DNA of 64,000 nucleotides from Photorhabdus sp. CRCIA-P01 (GTDB lineage Bacteria > Pseudomonadota > Gammaproteobacteria > Enterobacterales > Enterobacteriaceae), in assembly GCF_003545805.1 (NCBI RefSeq), contig NZ_NMQR01000017.1, positions 27,708 through 91,707 of the forward strand, written 5' to 3'. The number at the start of each line of letters is the position of its first letter. Positions within the stretch are counted from its first letter, which is position 1. The notes beneath the pieces were generated by a model. It was not told where the DNA came from. It saw only the letters and a program-made list of their open reading frames with translations, and did not search any database. The position numbers and the translations under genes are program-made. Of the stretch, positions 32,401-38,843 are shown piece after piece.

Positions 32401-33276
32401 CGTCCTTTGGCACATTGTCAGACCTATGTTTTGGATTCTCAGGGGGGATTGGTACCGCCAGGTGTTATTGGTGAACTCTACATTGCTGGTGATGCTTTAA
32501 GTTTAGGTTATGTGAATAACCCAGAGCAAAATGCGGCCCAGTTTGTTGAAATGGCTATCTTGCCGGAACAAACAGTACGCTTATATAAAACCGGTGATCG
32601 TGTTTATTGGAATAACGATGGTGAACTGGTTTATGTCGGTCGTCTTGATAATCAGGTCAAGATCAGAGGTTTTCGTATCGAAACTCGCGAAATAGAGTCA
32701 GCACTGTCAGCTATTGATGGCGTGGCGACAAGTATTGTGCGAGTGATTGTCGATGCGACTGGCGAAAAACAACTGGGTGCTTGGCTGGTTATGCCAGCGG
32801 GTACCGAAACGGATGCTGTCATCCCCTCGATAAGAGAGCAACTGAAAACTCGATTACCAGAGTATATGGTGCCAACCCTATATGCTGTGATAGCCACTAT
32901 ACCAACTACGGCTAATGGTAAAGTGAATTTTGCTGCCCTACCTGAGCCAAAACCTTGCATTACGCGAGGGTTGGATCGTATTGCGGAAACTGAAATTGAA
33001 AAACAATTGGTACAACTGTGTGCCGACGCACTGAAATTACCGTTAAGCATGGTGAGCTTAACCGCGTCTTTTATCGAGTTGGGCGGGAATTCGTTAACCT
33101 TGTTGAGGTTTTTACATCAGATACAACAGACTTTTGCTGTCGTGGTCAGCGTTGCCGATGTCATGACGGCCAGTGATCTAGCAATACTGGCACTGATAAT
33201 TGAGCGTAAGCAGTTGCAACAAGCTGAACAAGTCAGTCAGGGGCATAACTCGGTGGCGGAAGAAGGCTGGTTATGA
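23443..33276 (+). CDS. NRPS 4, three modules: docking-C-A-T-C-A-T-C-A-T
   Basis: 3277 residues, starting at GTG 23443 (GTGA overlap with the previous stop) behind GGGAGG. A TubC-type docking domain (about 1-55) precedes C (HHIAGDG near 200), A8 (near 682; D-I-E-S-I-G-T-V-L, Lys-like), T8 (GGHS near 1069), C (HHIASDG near 1270), A9 (TSGTTG near 1752; D-I-G-D-L-G-I-I-D, Orn/Arg-like), T9 (GGDS near 2146), an atypical C domain (YSLSSLQMGSIYHQ near 2225, QHAILDG near 2350) and A10 (near 2812; D-I-E-S-I-G-T-I-V, Lys-like), ending with T10 (GGNS near 3213). There is no terminal TE; release must use the next gene product, which starts with a docking domain. The tail VAEEGWL matches that of NRPS 1. 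The unusual last C domain may act on a modified residue 9, for example by dehydrating a beta-hydroxy-Arg (inference). Confidence 0.93.
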   Translation: MNIAAFLADLKQQDIMVYLESDSLKLNAPKGAVSQDMLTELRTHKVEIIAYLQGQQSNPLPIKTVDRGRTRLPLSFAQQRLWFIDQLFGSSEHYNMATVFEVSGAFDLTIAEKVMQRIVERHEVLRSVYREEQGEVWQEIQPDVDVKEKINVRHLTCDPAELKAIFYQYVSAPFDLQKDLMVRIDFFTTDTQRQFLIINLHHIAGDGLSFSLLMEEFVTHYQAIKQNLPESLPALPVQYADYAYTQQSWIADGVFDAQLDYWQQKLADIPQVHQFPLDFQRPVKQTNDGVKVRFRLERQSSAMLRKHAGNAGATLFMLLHAAFSVFIARYSQQTDIVIGTPATNRKQKELQSLIGLFVNTLVLRTEYQGQADFMQFVQHVKQVNIEAQMNQDLPFDVLVEKLAVSRNIAYSPIFQFMFAMDTTEASESRLDDVVFTPVSSGEAFSKFDLELDAIDDSDTILFEVVYNSSLFHEHTIARLLKSFEILLIDIAKNPYKTLDSLALLGEDEKRRLGQQLAIPSFIATTTESVQYQFERQAEQRSDATALVWQVAGENQTLTYRELNQRANRLAHHLIEKGVKPGNIVALCLPRSPEMIVSILAVLKAGAAYTPIDVDNPQSRIHHIIADCQPAVVLTNNAYADKFAELNVIVELLTSEVEPFSGIASDNPNINHSLDELAYVMYTSGSTGKPKGVMVEHTQLSHFVAAALAMYSVKPDDNVLQFSSFAFDISIEECFVTLCAGATLVLRNDDWLNSADLFWQQCCQHNITVMSLPTAFWHQVSSGDALVPDTLRLVIVGGEAINAEIVRHWFASANHPPVMNTYGPTETTVLASYHLIESALQIEQSVPIGRVCGHVKTYIVDEHLNLVPQGVIGELVVGGKGVSRGYLNRPEEQQRSFIQVAFFDGEVERLYRTGDLVRFNVHGEIEYIGRKDNQIKIRGFRIELGEIENQLIAIDGVRQAVVTVDELNGNKQLVAYYVADVPLEPVALREQISQTLPEYMVPNAFISLTSIPMTVNGKVDYKALLSVKTPEPLPENYHFPQGELEEQLADMWQQLLGHPKVGRTDNFFKLGGHSLLAIKLVSEIQKTLAVQISVRVVFESQTLAEFAQLIAEQQTATSGNAAIAPITPVVEMVRVEMARLPLSFAQQRLWFIDQLDGQTPQYNMPLALTIKGDFNLAIAERAINMIVQRHQVLRTVYRHDTAGAWQEVLDKVTVKIDRIDYQSLGEKSCQQQVQEFIQRHAEQAFDLANDVMLRAAYLKITEDQCVMVFNMHHIASDGWSIKVLADEFVNIYSQLLEGCQQPALPSLPIQYKDYAVWQRQQLQGETLQTDLNYWLTQLNELPPVHDLPLDYPRPLQLGSSGGLFEFSADKSLLIGLKSLASQHNTSLFVVLHAAFTLLLARHGQSKDIVIGTPVANRLQAEVEPLIGFFVNMLVLRTKYQADLTFAEYLSHIRQVNIDAQAHQLLPFELLVEKMQPERSASYSPLFQVVFSMDTNESKVLQLSNVEFEYLDSEHVTAQFDLTLDASESEDSLDFSFEYNGELFERSTITRFSQRFLTLLSALVSDQYQTAPLTKLPVLTEQERQYLLSDINDNWQPYPADKCIHQLFEEQMERSPEQIAVIDGELHLTYRQVNAQANQVAHFLLDKNYISDSFIAVCMERTAASVITVLGILKAGLAYVPFDADQPLQRIEYILQESGTPLVVVDDIQRLPIEVVSAYNVWRLDEILSQSRIDTNIAATQSHSTATNLAYMTYTSGTTGHPKGVMVEHTAMIARLYGWDAVFGLFQKPPTVLQMAGLAVDIFLGDIVKSLTTGGRLVICRKSDLITTEALYQLIEQQQVTFGDFVPVILRNLLDYTEQNRVQLNSLRHILVGSEAWYGRDLNRLQKLMHTDARCFNIYGQTESVIDASYGDVTHLSLPDDAYVPIGTPFANTHIYILDAYGEPVPMGVVGEIAVGGPGLARGYNRNSELTQQKFVKDDLSGRCGYIYHTGDQARLKSDGTLEFLGRNDDQIKLRGFRIELAEIDAKLRALPDVRNAIAVVREIEPGNKQIIAYLQTPQSLLVEQVREQLRHQLPHYMIPSAFVCLNAFPVSITGKVDKEKLPAPEASAFTSTEYVAPQNDIERTLASIFAVVLKQEKVSRYDNFFALGGDSILIVRVVAMAKQVGLALSVKDILAYQSIHEITRQLPDLNNKSVSSKDAYRAFSLLTDDERAVLTEPSTLDDAYSLSSLQMGSIYHQLKDESYHIVEHYSINTVWSEQAFRQAFNAIVQRHELLRATYNFELGRALQYIHKTIALPVTLNDCRHLSVQEFEHQLDHCLEQENSNFFVENELMWRIHVFIDANNTFALVLSHQHAILDGWSVANLKVEFMENYLSVLSGGSIPPRADLPHYGEYIAEELAAIADPEHKAYWQHIANAAVLPDWTGKGSTQHYSARLELSYLHDDLQQLATRLKVPLRTLLLAVHVYVLAKINGTDSSTSSVVSHGRLEVEGAESCLGLFLNTPPVNADIHQQTWASLIQQLTEYSTASWPYRHYPVAVMQEEFKCDYSGALFNYVDFHVSDELQTTQDVEPGQAYDHEYERVDYGYDFVCHHSSANGFLVLQLALTQLVFGEHQAGQILAYYETAIKSMLVSQHHHLGHADYLAPGQIQHLHQLAHNSSSIANDCTSLTRLFARVAHQIPDEVALSGPWGSINYAQLALAADKLAALLVARGIGVNDTVGIYLSSSPEVVISVLAILKANATFVPLATDYPTERIVHIINDADIQLIVSQRSESRTLPVDEQNIVMVDEIESVDTAVVAQEVALSAQERIAYIMYTSGSTGTPKGIKISHHNLLSYYEAVQRYYPTNSARVLQIANIGFDIFIEELMLSVFSGGCLVLDSHKTAYSVKQLCQIIDAQKVTLISVPTALWHEWTYQLTADDVEQLVEHLEVCIVGGEAMRMELLALWQQKTQGKIRLFNTYGPTETTIVATAIDVTRLDTLTDSVVPIGRPLAHCQTYVLDSQGGLVPPGVIGELYIAGDALSLGYVNNPEQNAAQFVEMAILPEQTVRLYKTGDRVYWNNDGELVYVGRLDNQVKIRGFRIETREIESALSAIDGVATSIVRVIVDATGEKQLGAWLVMPAGTETDAVIPSIREQLKTRLPEYMVPTLYAVIATIPTTANGKVNFAALPEPKPCITRGLDRIAETEIEKQLVQLCADALKLPLSMVSLTASFIELGGNSLTLLRFLHQIQQTFAVVVSVADVMTASDLAILALIIERKQLQQAEQVSQGHNSVAEEGWL

Positions 33277-33311
33277 TGATAAAAATAGACGCTGATAAAT
33301 AAGGTGGAATA

Positions 33312-35150
33312 ATGCGAGTTGTTGATATTATTCGGCAAACTTCGGCTGCGGGGGTGCAGTTATTTGTTGAGTACGGCAAATTGGGTTTTAAGGTCATGTC
33401 AGGTTGCGTTTTTACTCCTGAACTAAAAAACCTGGTGATTGCGAATAAAGCTGACATTATTGCTTTTTTAGCGCCAGATGACGCCATTCAATTGGTGTCA
33501 TTGGGTGCTGACCAAACGCCATTATTTTTGGTTCCTGGCGCAGGTGCGCCAGTATCATCTTTTATTGATTTAGCCCGGGAAATAAAAAACGATTTCTGCC
33601 TCAAGGTATTTGATGCAACGTCTCTGTTCTTGGAAGGGAAAACAGTGACTGTCAAAGCATTGGCTGAACGTTATGCGGCATTACTTTTGCAAGCTTATCC
33701 ACAAGAGCATTATCGACTGGTGGGGGATTGTGTGGGGGCATGTGTTGCTTTTGAGGTCGCTTTGGCGTTGGAAAATAAAGGGAAAACGGTTGACTTGATA
33801 GCGATTGATAGTTTTCTTACCGCCTATGATCGACAGCCTTATACCCGCGAGGAGATCGATGAAGTGAGTGCCGAGTTAGCTCAAGGCATTGAAGGTGAAG
33901 CGCTGGAAAGGTTTATTGAAGTTTATAAAGGCTACTCTATGATGGCTTGCAATTATGTACCATCGGCCAGATTAAAGGGCAAGATGACATTCATTTATTG
34001 CGAAACTTCCATACAACTACGGGCAGAAAAAAAGAAAATTATTGCATCCTTACAAGATCATGTCACACAAACGATTACTTGTGGCATGGTAGGTGGTGAT
34101 CATTATTCAGTATTAAAACCGGGTGCCGTTGAAGGTCTGGCTGAGGCTATATTGCGACAACGCTACCGGCCAGAGCCTTCATTCAAAAAATCGAACTTAA
34201 CCTATCAGGAGTTGCTCGACATTGTGCAATATCGGGCCGATATTTACCGGCCTATGAATAATATCAATCATTGTCACCGAGTGAGAATATCACAGATCGG
34301 ATGTTGGTTTATTGAGATAGCGGATGGCCGTGCACATATTGATTTCAACGCTGATGATGCAATGTGCGCGCAATATGATTTTTATAGTGAGATTGAAATC
34401 AGTGTAGATTCATTAATAGCGTGCGTAACCAGCGAGGAACCATCAGCCGCTATCGCTAAGGCGATATTGGATAATAAAATTCAGGTACAACGAGGAGAAG
34501 CGTTGTATCACTTATTATGGATTGTTTTTGGCATAACGGAACCTGATGAGATTTTTTGCTGGATTGATCAACGAGACAGCCAAGATGAGTATTTAGGTGT
34601 TCAAACTCATGGAATTACTTTTGACGATAAATGGCATGCCAATTCTCACATTTGTACTCGCTATATGCCTGCTTATTACAGTGTGATTCACAAGGCATTA
34701 ATGTCTCTGCCGATCGAGTACAGTGACTTTGAATTTATCGATTTGGGGTGTGGGAAAGGGCGATCTATTATATGTGCATCCAGCTACAACTTTAGCAAGA
34801 TTACCGGAGTAGAAATTGTTGAATCATTGGCATTCATTGCGCAGCAAAATGTTAATGCTATAAAGCAAAAAAATCATATTGAGGTAATACAAGCTGATGC
34901 AAATGACTATCGATTTAATGAAAACCATGTGGTTATTTATAACTTTGATAGTTTTTTTAATGATCAGCTTAAGCAAATTCTACGGCGGTTGAAAACAGAT
35001 GTTTATGACAAAGGCTATAAAGTGTTGATTTTACAAATTAATGGTGATGATGCTATTTATCAACAGTGTTTTTGGTTAACGCCAAAAACAGTTAGCCGAG
35101 ATTTTATGGGGGGATGGAATATCACTTTGTGGCAAAGTAAAGGTTATTAA
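33312..35150 (+). CDS. Stand-alone docking-thioesterase-(SCP2-like)-methyltransferase protein with Cys nucleophile
   Basis: 612 residues, RBS AAGGTGG, 35 bp after NRPS 4. Residues 1-53 are a TubC-type docking domain like those of NRPS 2-4. Residues 68-285 are an alpha/beta-hydrolase thioesterase with an oxyanion-type segment (LFLVPGAGAP), a nucleophile elbow G138-D-C140-V-G142, a likely acid D166 and a likely base H264. The nucleophile is Cys where most NRPS thioesterases have Ser. Residues about 315-410 resemble the SCP2-like fold pattern (tentative). Residues about 470-610 carry class I methyltransferase motif I (FIDLGCGKGR, 475-484) and an acidic strand (GVEI). The likely job is off-loading the decapeptide from T10 of NRPS 4 through the docking domain. 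Candidate outcomes are hydrolysis, cyclization, or aminolysis by a diamine. The substrate of the methyltransferase part is unknown, and it may be inactive. Confidence 0.85.
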   Translation: MRVVDIIRQTSAAGVQLFVEYGKLGFKVMSGCVFTPELKNLVIANKADIIAFLAPDDAIQLVSLGADQTPLFLVPGAGAPVSSFIDLAREIKNDFCLKVFDATSLFLEGKTVTVKALAERYAALLLQAYPQEHYRLVGDCVGACVAFEVALALENKGKTVDLIAIDSFLTAYDRQPYTREEIDEVSAELAQGIEGEALERFIEVYKGYSMMACNYVPSARLKGKMTFIYCETSIQLRAEKKKIIASLQDHVTQTITCGMVGGDHYSVLKPGAVEGLAEAILRQRYRPEPSFKKSNLTYQELLDIVQYRADIYRPMNNINHCHRVRISQIGCWFIEIADGRAHIDFNADDAMCAQYDFYSEIEISVDSLIACVTSEEPSAAIAKAILDNKIQVQRGEALYHLLWIVFGITEPDEIFCWIDQRDSQDEYLGVQTHGITFDDKWHANSHICTRYMPAYYSVIHKALMSLPIEYSDFEFIDLGCGKGRSIICASSYNFSKITGVEIVESLAFIAQQNVNAIKQKNHIEVIQADANDYRFNENHVVIYNFDSFFNDQLKQILRRLKTDVYDKGYKVLILQINGDDAIYQQCFWLTPKTVSRDFMGGWNITLWQSKGY

Positions 35151-35190
35151 AGTTTGGCAATAATAAAATTTTATTTAGGAGTTAATCTCG

Positions 35191-36858
35191 ATGATCTCTG
35201 ATTTGGTGAAAGCTAATCGGTTAAAAATTATTTTTAATAGTATTGTTGGTGCTTTTAGTGCTTTCTTTAGTATTTGGTTAATTTCCTTGATTACCGATGA
35301 TGCATTGGAACAGATTAGTGCTGACTTAGTATCATGGACAGTTAAGTTTTTCATCGGGCTCGCTTGTTTATTTATTGTGAGTTCTTTTGCTAATTACCTA
35401 ATGACAAAGTTAAGTGTCAAAATTATTTTTGAAGTTCGTAGTACCTTAGTGAAGCGTATCTTGAATACCCCTTATGCTATTTTGGATAGGATTGGTGGGC
35501 ATAAAGTTCAGGCTAGCTTAACATCTGATGTAAGTGATATTTCCAGGGCTATTTCTACCATGCCGCAGTTTATTTATCATGTGATTACCGTGATTGCATG
35601 TTTAGGTTTTCTGGCATTCAAATCGATTGATCTGTTTATGGTCACGCTGGTCATTCTCCCGTTGGGGATTTGTGTTTCGCGCTATTTCATTAGTAAAGCC
35701 GAAGCTTATGATGAAATATATCGCGATGATTATGATAACCTTCATGAACAGTTTAAGAGTCTAGTAGATGGAGTTAAAGAGCTTAATAACAATGAAAAAC
35801 GCAAACATTCGTTTTTTAATCGAGGTGTTTTACCCTCATTAGAAAAGATTAATGACTCTGATCTTAAATCAGAAATTTTCTGGAAGCTGAATGAAAATTG
35901 GGGACAAATATTATTATTTCTGGTGCTTGGAACTATTTTATTTTCTCATGTTATGTGGGGTATAGGGGAAAGTAACGATATTCTTACCTTTATCTTTATA
36001 ATGACCTTTTTACTGGGCCCTGTTGATTTTATTTTGTCCTCACAGGAAACCATAGTAAAAGCGCTCATATCTCTGCGTAAGATTGATCGCTTGAGGTTTT
36101 CTGAAAACTTATCAATGGAGCCAACTGTAACCAATACAGAAGAGTATAAAGAATGGTCTCGAATTTCCCTGCATTCTATAAGCTTTAAATATACCGGTGA
36201 AGGGAACTGTTTTTCTGTTGGGCCGATTAATCTGGATATTCAGCGCGGCGAAATTATCATTATTAAAGGCGGTAATGGCAGTGGTAAGTCAACTTTTGGC
36301 AAATTGTTGATTGGCCTGTTGAATAAATCTGAAGGTGATATTTTCATAGATGATAAGGTGGTTAATAAAGATAACCGAGAGAATTATCTGAATATGTACA
36401 GTGTTATTCATTCGGATTTTTATCTGTTTGATACGGTCATTAATCGAAAAGGTGAACTTGCTGATGATGAATTAACTCGTCAATATCTGAAAAAATTGGA
36501 TTTAGCAGGAAAAGTCACGGTTAAAGATGGCAGATTGTCCACAACTAAGCTTTCTCATGGTCAACGTAAACGCCTGGCTCTGGTTATCTCTTATATGGAA
36601 GATGCACCTATTTATTTATTTGATGAATGGGCAGCCGATCAGGACCCTAATTATAGAGGGTTTTTCTATAATGAATTACTTCCTGAAATGAAGCGCAATG
36701 GAAAAACTATCATCGTTATTAGTCATGACGATAAATATTTTCATATCGCGGACAGAGTTATCACTATGGATAATGGTTTAGTGGATAATATTGAAACTAA
36801 CGTACATCCTGATAAAGTAGAAAATGCCACTTTGGCGTCCGCTATTTCTACTGTGTAA
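35191..36858 (+). CDS. Cyclic-peptide-type ABC exporter, fused membrane and ATPase domains (SyrD/PvdE class)
   Basis: 555-residue half-transporter. The N-terminal membrane domain has about six hydrophobic segments (for example near residues 15-32, 50-68, 125-165, 240-285). The ATPase domain has Walker A GGNGSGKS near 360, signature LSHGQRKRLAL near 450 and Walker B IYLFDEWAADQDP near 472; the DEWAADQDP variant is typical of the PvdE/SyrD cyclic-peptide exporter family. It sits in the inner membrane and probably moves the finished or still acylated peptide to the periplasm, where the acylase encoded downstream is located. It follows the thioesterase gene by 40 bp, with an RBS-like AGGAG at 35179-35183. 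Three 19-bp repeats begin at its stop codon. Confidence 0.93.
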   Translation: MISDLVKANRLKIIFNSIVGAFSAFFSIWLISLITDDALEQISADLVSWTVKFFIGLACLFIVSSFANYLMTKLSVKIIFEVRSTLVKRILNTPYAILDRIGGHKVQASLTSDVSDISRAISTMPQFIYHVITVIACLGFLAFKSIDLFMVTLVILPLGICVSRYFISKAEAYDEIYRDDYDNLHEQFKSLVDGVKELNNNEKRKHSFFNRGVLPSLEKINDSDLKSEIFWKLNENWGQILLFLVLGTILFSHVMWGIGESNDILTFIFIMTFLLGPVDFILSSQETIVKALISLRKIDRLRFSENLSMEPTVTNTEEYKEWSRISLHSISFKYTGEGNCFSVGPINLDIQRGEIIIIKGGNGSGKSTFGKLLIGLLNKSEGDIFIDDKVVNKDNRENYLNMYSVIHSDFYLFDTVINRKGELADDELTRQYLKKLDLAGKVTVKDGRLSTTKLSHGQRKRLALVISYMEDAPIYLFDEWAADQDPNYRGFFYNELLPEMKRNGKTIIVISHDDKYFHIADRVITMDNGLVDNIETNVHPDKVENATLASAISTV

Positions 36859-36910
36859 TTATAACAGGAAAGTGTAATTATAATAGGAAAATGTAATCAT
36901 AATAGAAAAT
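36854..36910 (+). repeat. Three tandem 19-bp repeats spanning the exporter stop codon
   Basis: Imperfect units at 36854-36872, 36873-36891 and 36892-36910, each starting TGTAAT and containing an A-rich AGGAAA- or AGAAAA-like end. Unit 1 includes the TAA stop of the exporter gene. They lie just before the hydroxylase gene at 36931 and look like recent slippage products. Confidence 0.85.
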
Positions 36911-36930
36911 AGATATCAGGGAGATTATTA

Positions 36931-37674
36931 ATGTTGGAACTATTTGAAGATCAAATAGCTGGAATCAAAGAAAGATATGGGAATGACTGTTTAAAAAGAG
37001 TAGAGGATATGTTTTATCCTTTATTACAACAAAGAGCACCATTACAAGCAGATGCCAAATATATCATGCCTGGGCTTTCTACCACGCCGTGGTTGGATAC
37101 GAATTCTTTTCCGCGGTTGCAGCCGTTAGTAACCTCATTGATGAATAATGCAGGTAAAATAAAACAGGAAATTAACGCGGTCATCAGCGGTGAATCCCAA
37201 CATATAACCGATTATGAGCACTATTTGGGAACTCAAAAAGATTGGAAAGCGTTATATTTGTTCAAAAATGGTCAGCCTAATAACGTAGTTGCCAATATTT
37301 TGCCCGCTACATGGCATATTTTTAATAATGAGTTACGGGATTGGCATTGTCCTCTATTGGAAGTTCACTTTTCGGTGTTGCAACCGGGTACAGTGATTAA
37401 ACCGCATTGTGATTTGTGGAATTTTACCCTTAATTTACATTTTGCGGTCGATATTCCTGCTAGCAATTGTGAGATCATTGTTGCTAATGAAGCCAGATGT
37501 TGGAAGGAAGGAGAATGTTTACTTTTTGATTATTCTTATCAGCATGAAGCTTATAACCGTTCAGATAAACATAGAATTTGTTTATTAATGGATATCTGGC
37601 ATCCCAACTTATCGTTTGCGGAACGAGAAGCACTGGTTTTGATCATTACCGGTATTCGTAAACTTTTCGGTTAG
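36931..37674 (+). CDS. Aspartyl/asparaginyl beta-hydroxylase-like Fe(II)/2-oxoglutarate oxygenase
   Basis: 247 residues. The core matches the aspartyl/asparaginyl beta-hydroxylase family: PHCDLWN with H159 and D161 as metal ligands, W191-K-E-G-E, YQHEAYN with H205 as distal ligand, and HRICLLMDIWHP with R215 as likely 2-oxoglutarate binder. Enzymes of this family in NRPS clusters (SyrP is the known example) hydroxylate the beta-carbon of a carrier-bound amino acid. Given the Dab-like A2 domain in this cluster, the best guess is beta-hydroxylation of diaminobutyrate at position 2; this is inference. The gene follows the exporter by 72 bp and is presumably in the same transcript. RBS is CAGGGAGA upstream of ATG 36931. 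Confidence 0.88.
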   Translation: MLELFEDQIAGIKERYGNDCLKRVEDMFYPLLQQRAPLQADAKYIMPGLSTTPWLDTNSFPRLQPLVTSLMNNAGKIKQEINAVISGESQHITDYEHYLGTQKDWKALYLFKNGQPNNVVANILPATWHIFNNELRDWHCPLLEVHFSVLQPGTVIKPHCDLWNFTLNLHFAVDIPASNCEIIVANEARCWKEGECLLFDYSYQHEAYNRSDKHRICLLMDIWHPNLSFAEREALVLIITGIRKLFG

Positions 37675-37677
37675 TTT

Positions 37678-37804
37678 ATACCCTATGGATTTCAAGATGC
37701 ATCGCGACGGCAAGGGAGCGAATCCCCGGGAGCATAGCGAACTATGTGACTGGGGTGAGTGAGTGCAGCCAACAAAGAGGCAACTTGAAAGATGACGGGG
37801 ATAT
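37678..37804 (+). repeat. ERIC-type element, 127 bp (subfamily A)
   Basis: Begins ATACCCTATGGATTTCAAG and ends CAACTTGAAAGATGACGGGG. The length equals that of classical enterobacterial ERIC elements. The same core occurs at 47894-48022 (inverted) and 55244-55372, with a second subfamily at 48068, 59857 and, shortened, 46405. It sits between two biosynthetic genes of the cluster, so it would be transcribed within the operon. Confidence 0.92.
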
Positions 37805-37860
37805 TTTCTTGGATATGTGTTGCTAGGTATTGGCAACACAGTTTAAAAGGATAGCCTATT

Positions 37861-38841
37861 ATGAATAGAAAGGGGCAATGTATGGTGTCTGATATTCAGG
37901 CGTTTGATGACTTCGTTTTTGAGCTTGACTCAACAGAACAGACATATTTAAAGCAGGAATTTTTAGAGTCTATTCTAAAATATGACATTGATAATTTCGA
38001 GGAATTTTACTGGAAATGTTTTTATCAATCTTTTCATTTGCCTGTGCGTTTACAGAAAAAGCTATTTGATTTTCGTGCGTTGGAAAATGAAAATTATTTG
38101 CTGATAAAGGGATTGCCTATCCCTGATGAGCTTGGTTTAACACCTTTATCTTATGAGCAAACAAATAGTTCTGAGGTGGCGGGTATTCGCACTTTAATAT
38201 CAACGATTTTATCTCGAATTGGATATGTTTATTCGTTTGTTAATAAAAAGAATTTTAATTTTATCGATGATATTTTTCCAATGGAAAAATATAGAAATAT
38301 GCAGTTAGGGGCAAACAAGGAATTTTTGGAATGGCATGTTGAAGATGGTTTCCACGATGCGAAAGCTGACTGGGTCGCTTTATATTGCCTGCGTGGCGAT
38401 AAAAATGCGGAAACCTACTTGTTTCAAACAAAGAATATTCGTTTGGATGCTGAAACTATTGCTGAATTGCAAAAACCAAACTTTGAGATCGATGTCGATC
38501 CGACATTTGTGTCGAATACTGGTGGCCGCCGTTGTGTTGCCATATTAAGTCAACATGAAGAGCCAGAAATGATATTTGATCCAGCTTATATGCGTTGTTT
38601 AACACCAAATGCAGCAGCAGCGTTGGAAAAATTGAATCAGTGTATTAATGAAAATAGAGAGACCTTTATATTATCTCCTGGAGAAATGTTGCTATTTGAT
38701 AACCGTAAAGTCGCTCATGCGCGTAGCGAGTATGAACCTCGATACGATGGTTATGATCGCTGGTTACTCAGAGCATTAATATTGGAATCAAAATTCAAAG
38801 CCAGAGATTGCTTTTATACAGGCACTTTAAGGGCAAAATAA
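37861..38841 (+). CDS. VioC/clavaminate-synthase-like Fe(II)/2-oxoglutarate oxygenase (probable Arg/basic residue beta-hydroxylase)
   Basis: 326 residues from ATG 37861 (RBS AAAGGA about 9 nt upstream); a second start at 37882 behind AGGGG is possible. Metal ligands are H159 and E161 in EWHVEDGFHDAKADWVALYCLRGD and a distal His near 286 in NRKVAHARSEYEP, followed by an Arg-rich WLLRAL segment. The H-x-E motif and the WVALYCLR stretch are typical of VioC, OrfP and AsnO, which hydroxylate free amino acids, mostly Arg or Asn, at the beta-carbon. In this cluster the expected substrate is Arg for position 9, where beta-hydroxylation followed by dehydration would give dehydroarginine (inference from the product family). 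An ERIC element separates it from the preceding hydroxylase gene. The acylase start codon follows its stop by 2 nt. Confidence 0.9.
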   Translation: MNRKGQCMVSDIQAFDDFVFELDSTEQTYLKQEFLESILKYDIDNFEEFYWKCFYQSFHLPVRLQKKLFDFRALENENYLLIKGLPIPDELGLTPLSYEQTNSSEVAGIRTLISTILSRIGYVYSFVNKKNFNFIDDIFPMEKYRNMQLGANKEFLEWHVEDGFHDAKADWVALYCLRGDKNAETYLFQTKNIRLDAETIAELQKPNFEIDVDPTFVSNTGGRRCVAILSQHEEPEMIFDPAYMRCLTPNAAAALEKLNQCINENRETFILSPGEMLLFDNRKVAHARSEYEPRYDGYDRWLLRALILESKFKARDCFYTGTLRAK

Positions 38842-38843
38842 AA

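Noticed and set aside
36854..36910. CRISPR-like array
   Set aside because: The 19-bp units are directly adjacent without spacers, so this is a simple tandem repeat. No cas genes or spaced repeats were seen anywhere in the window.
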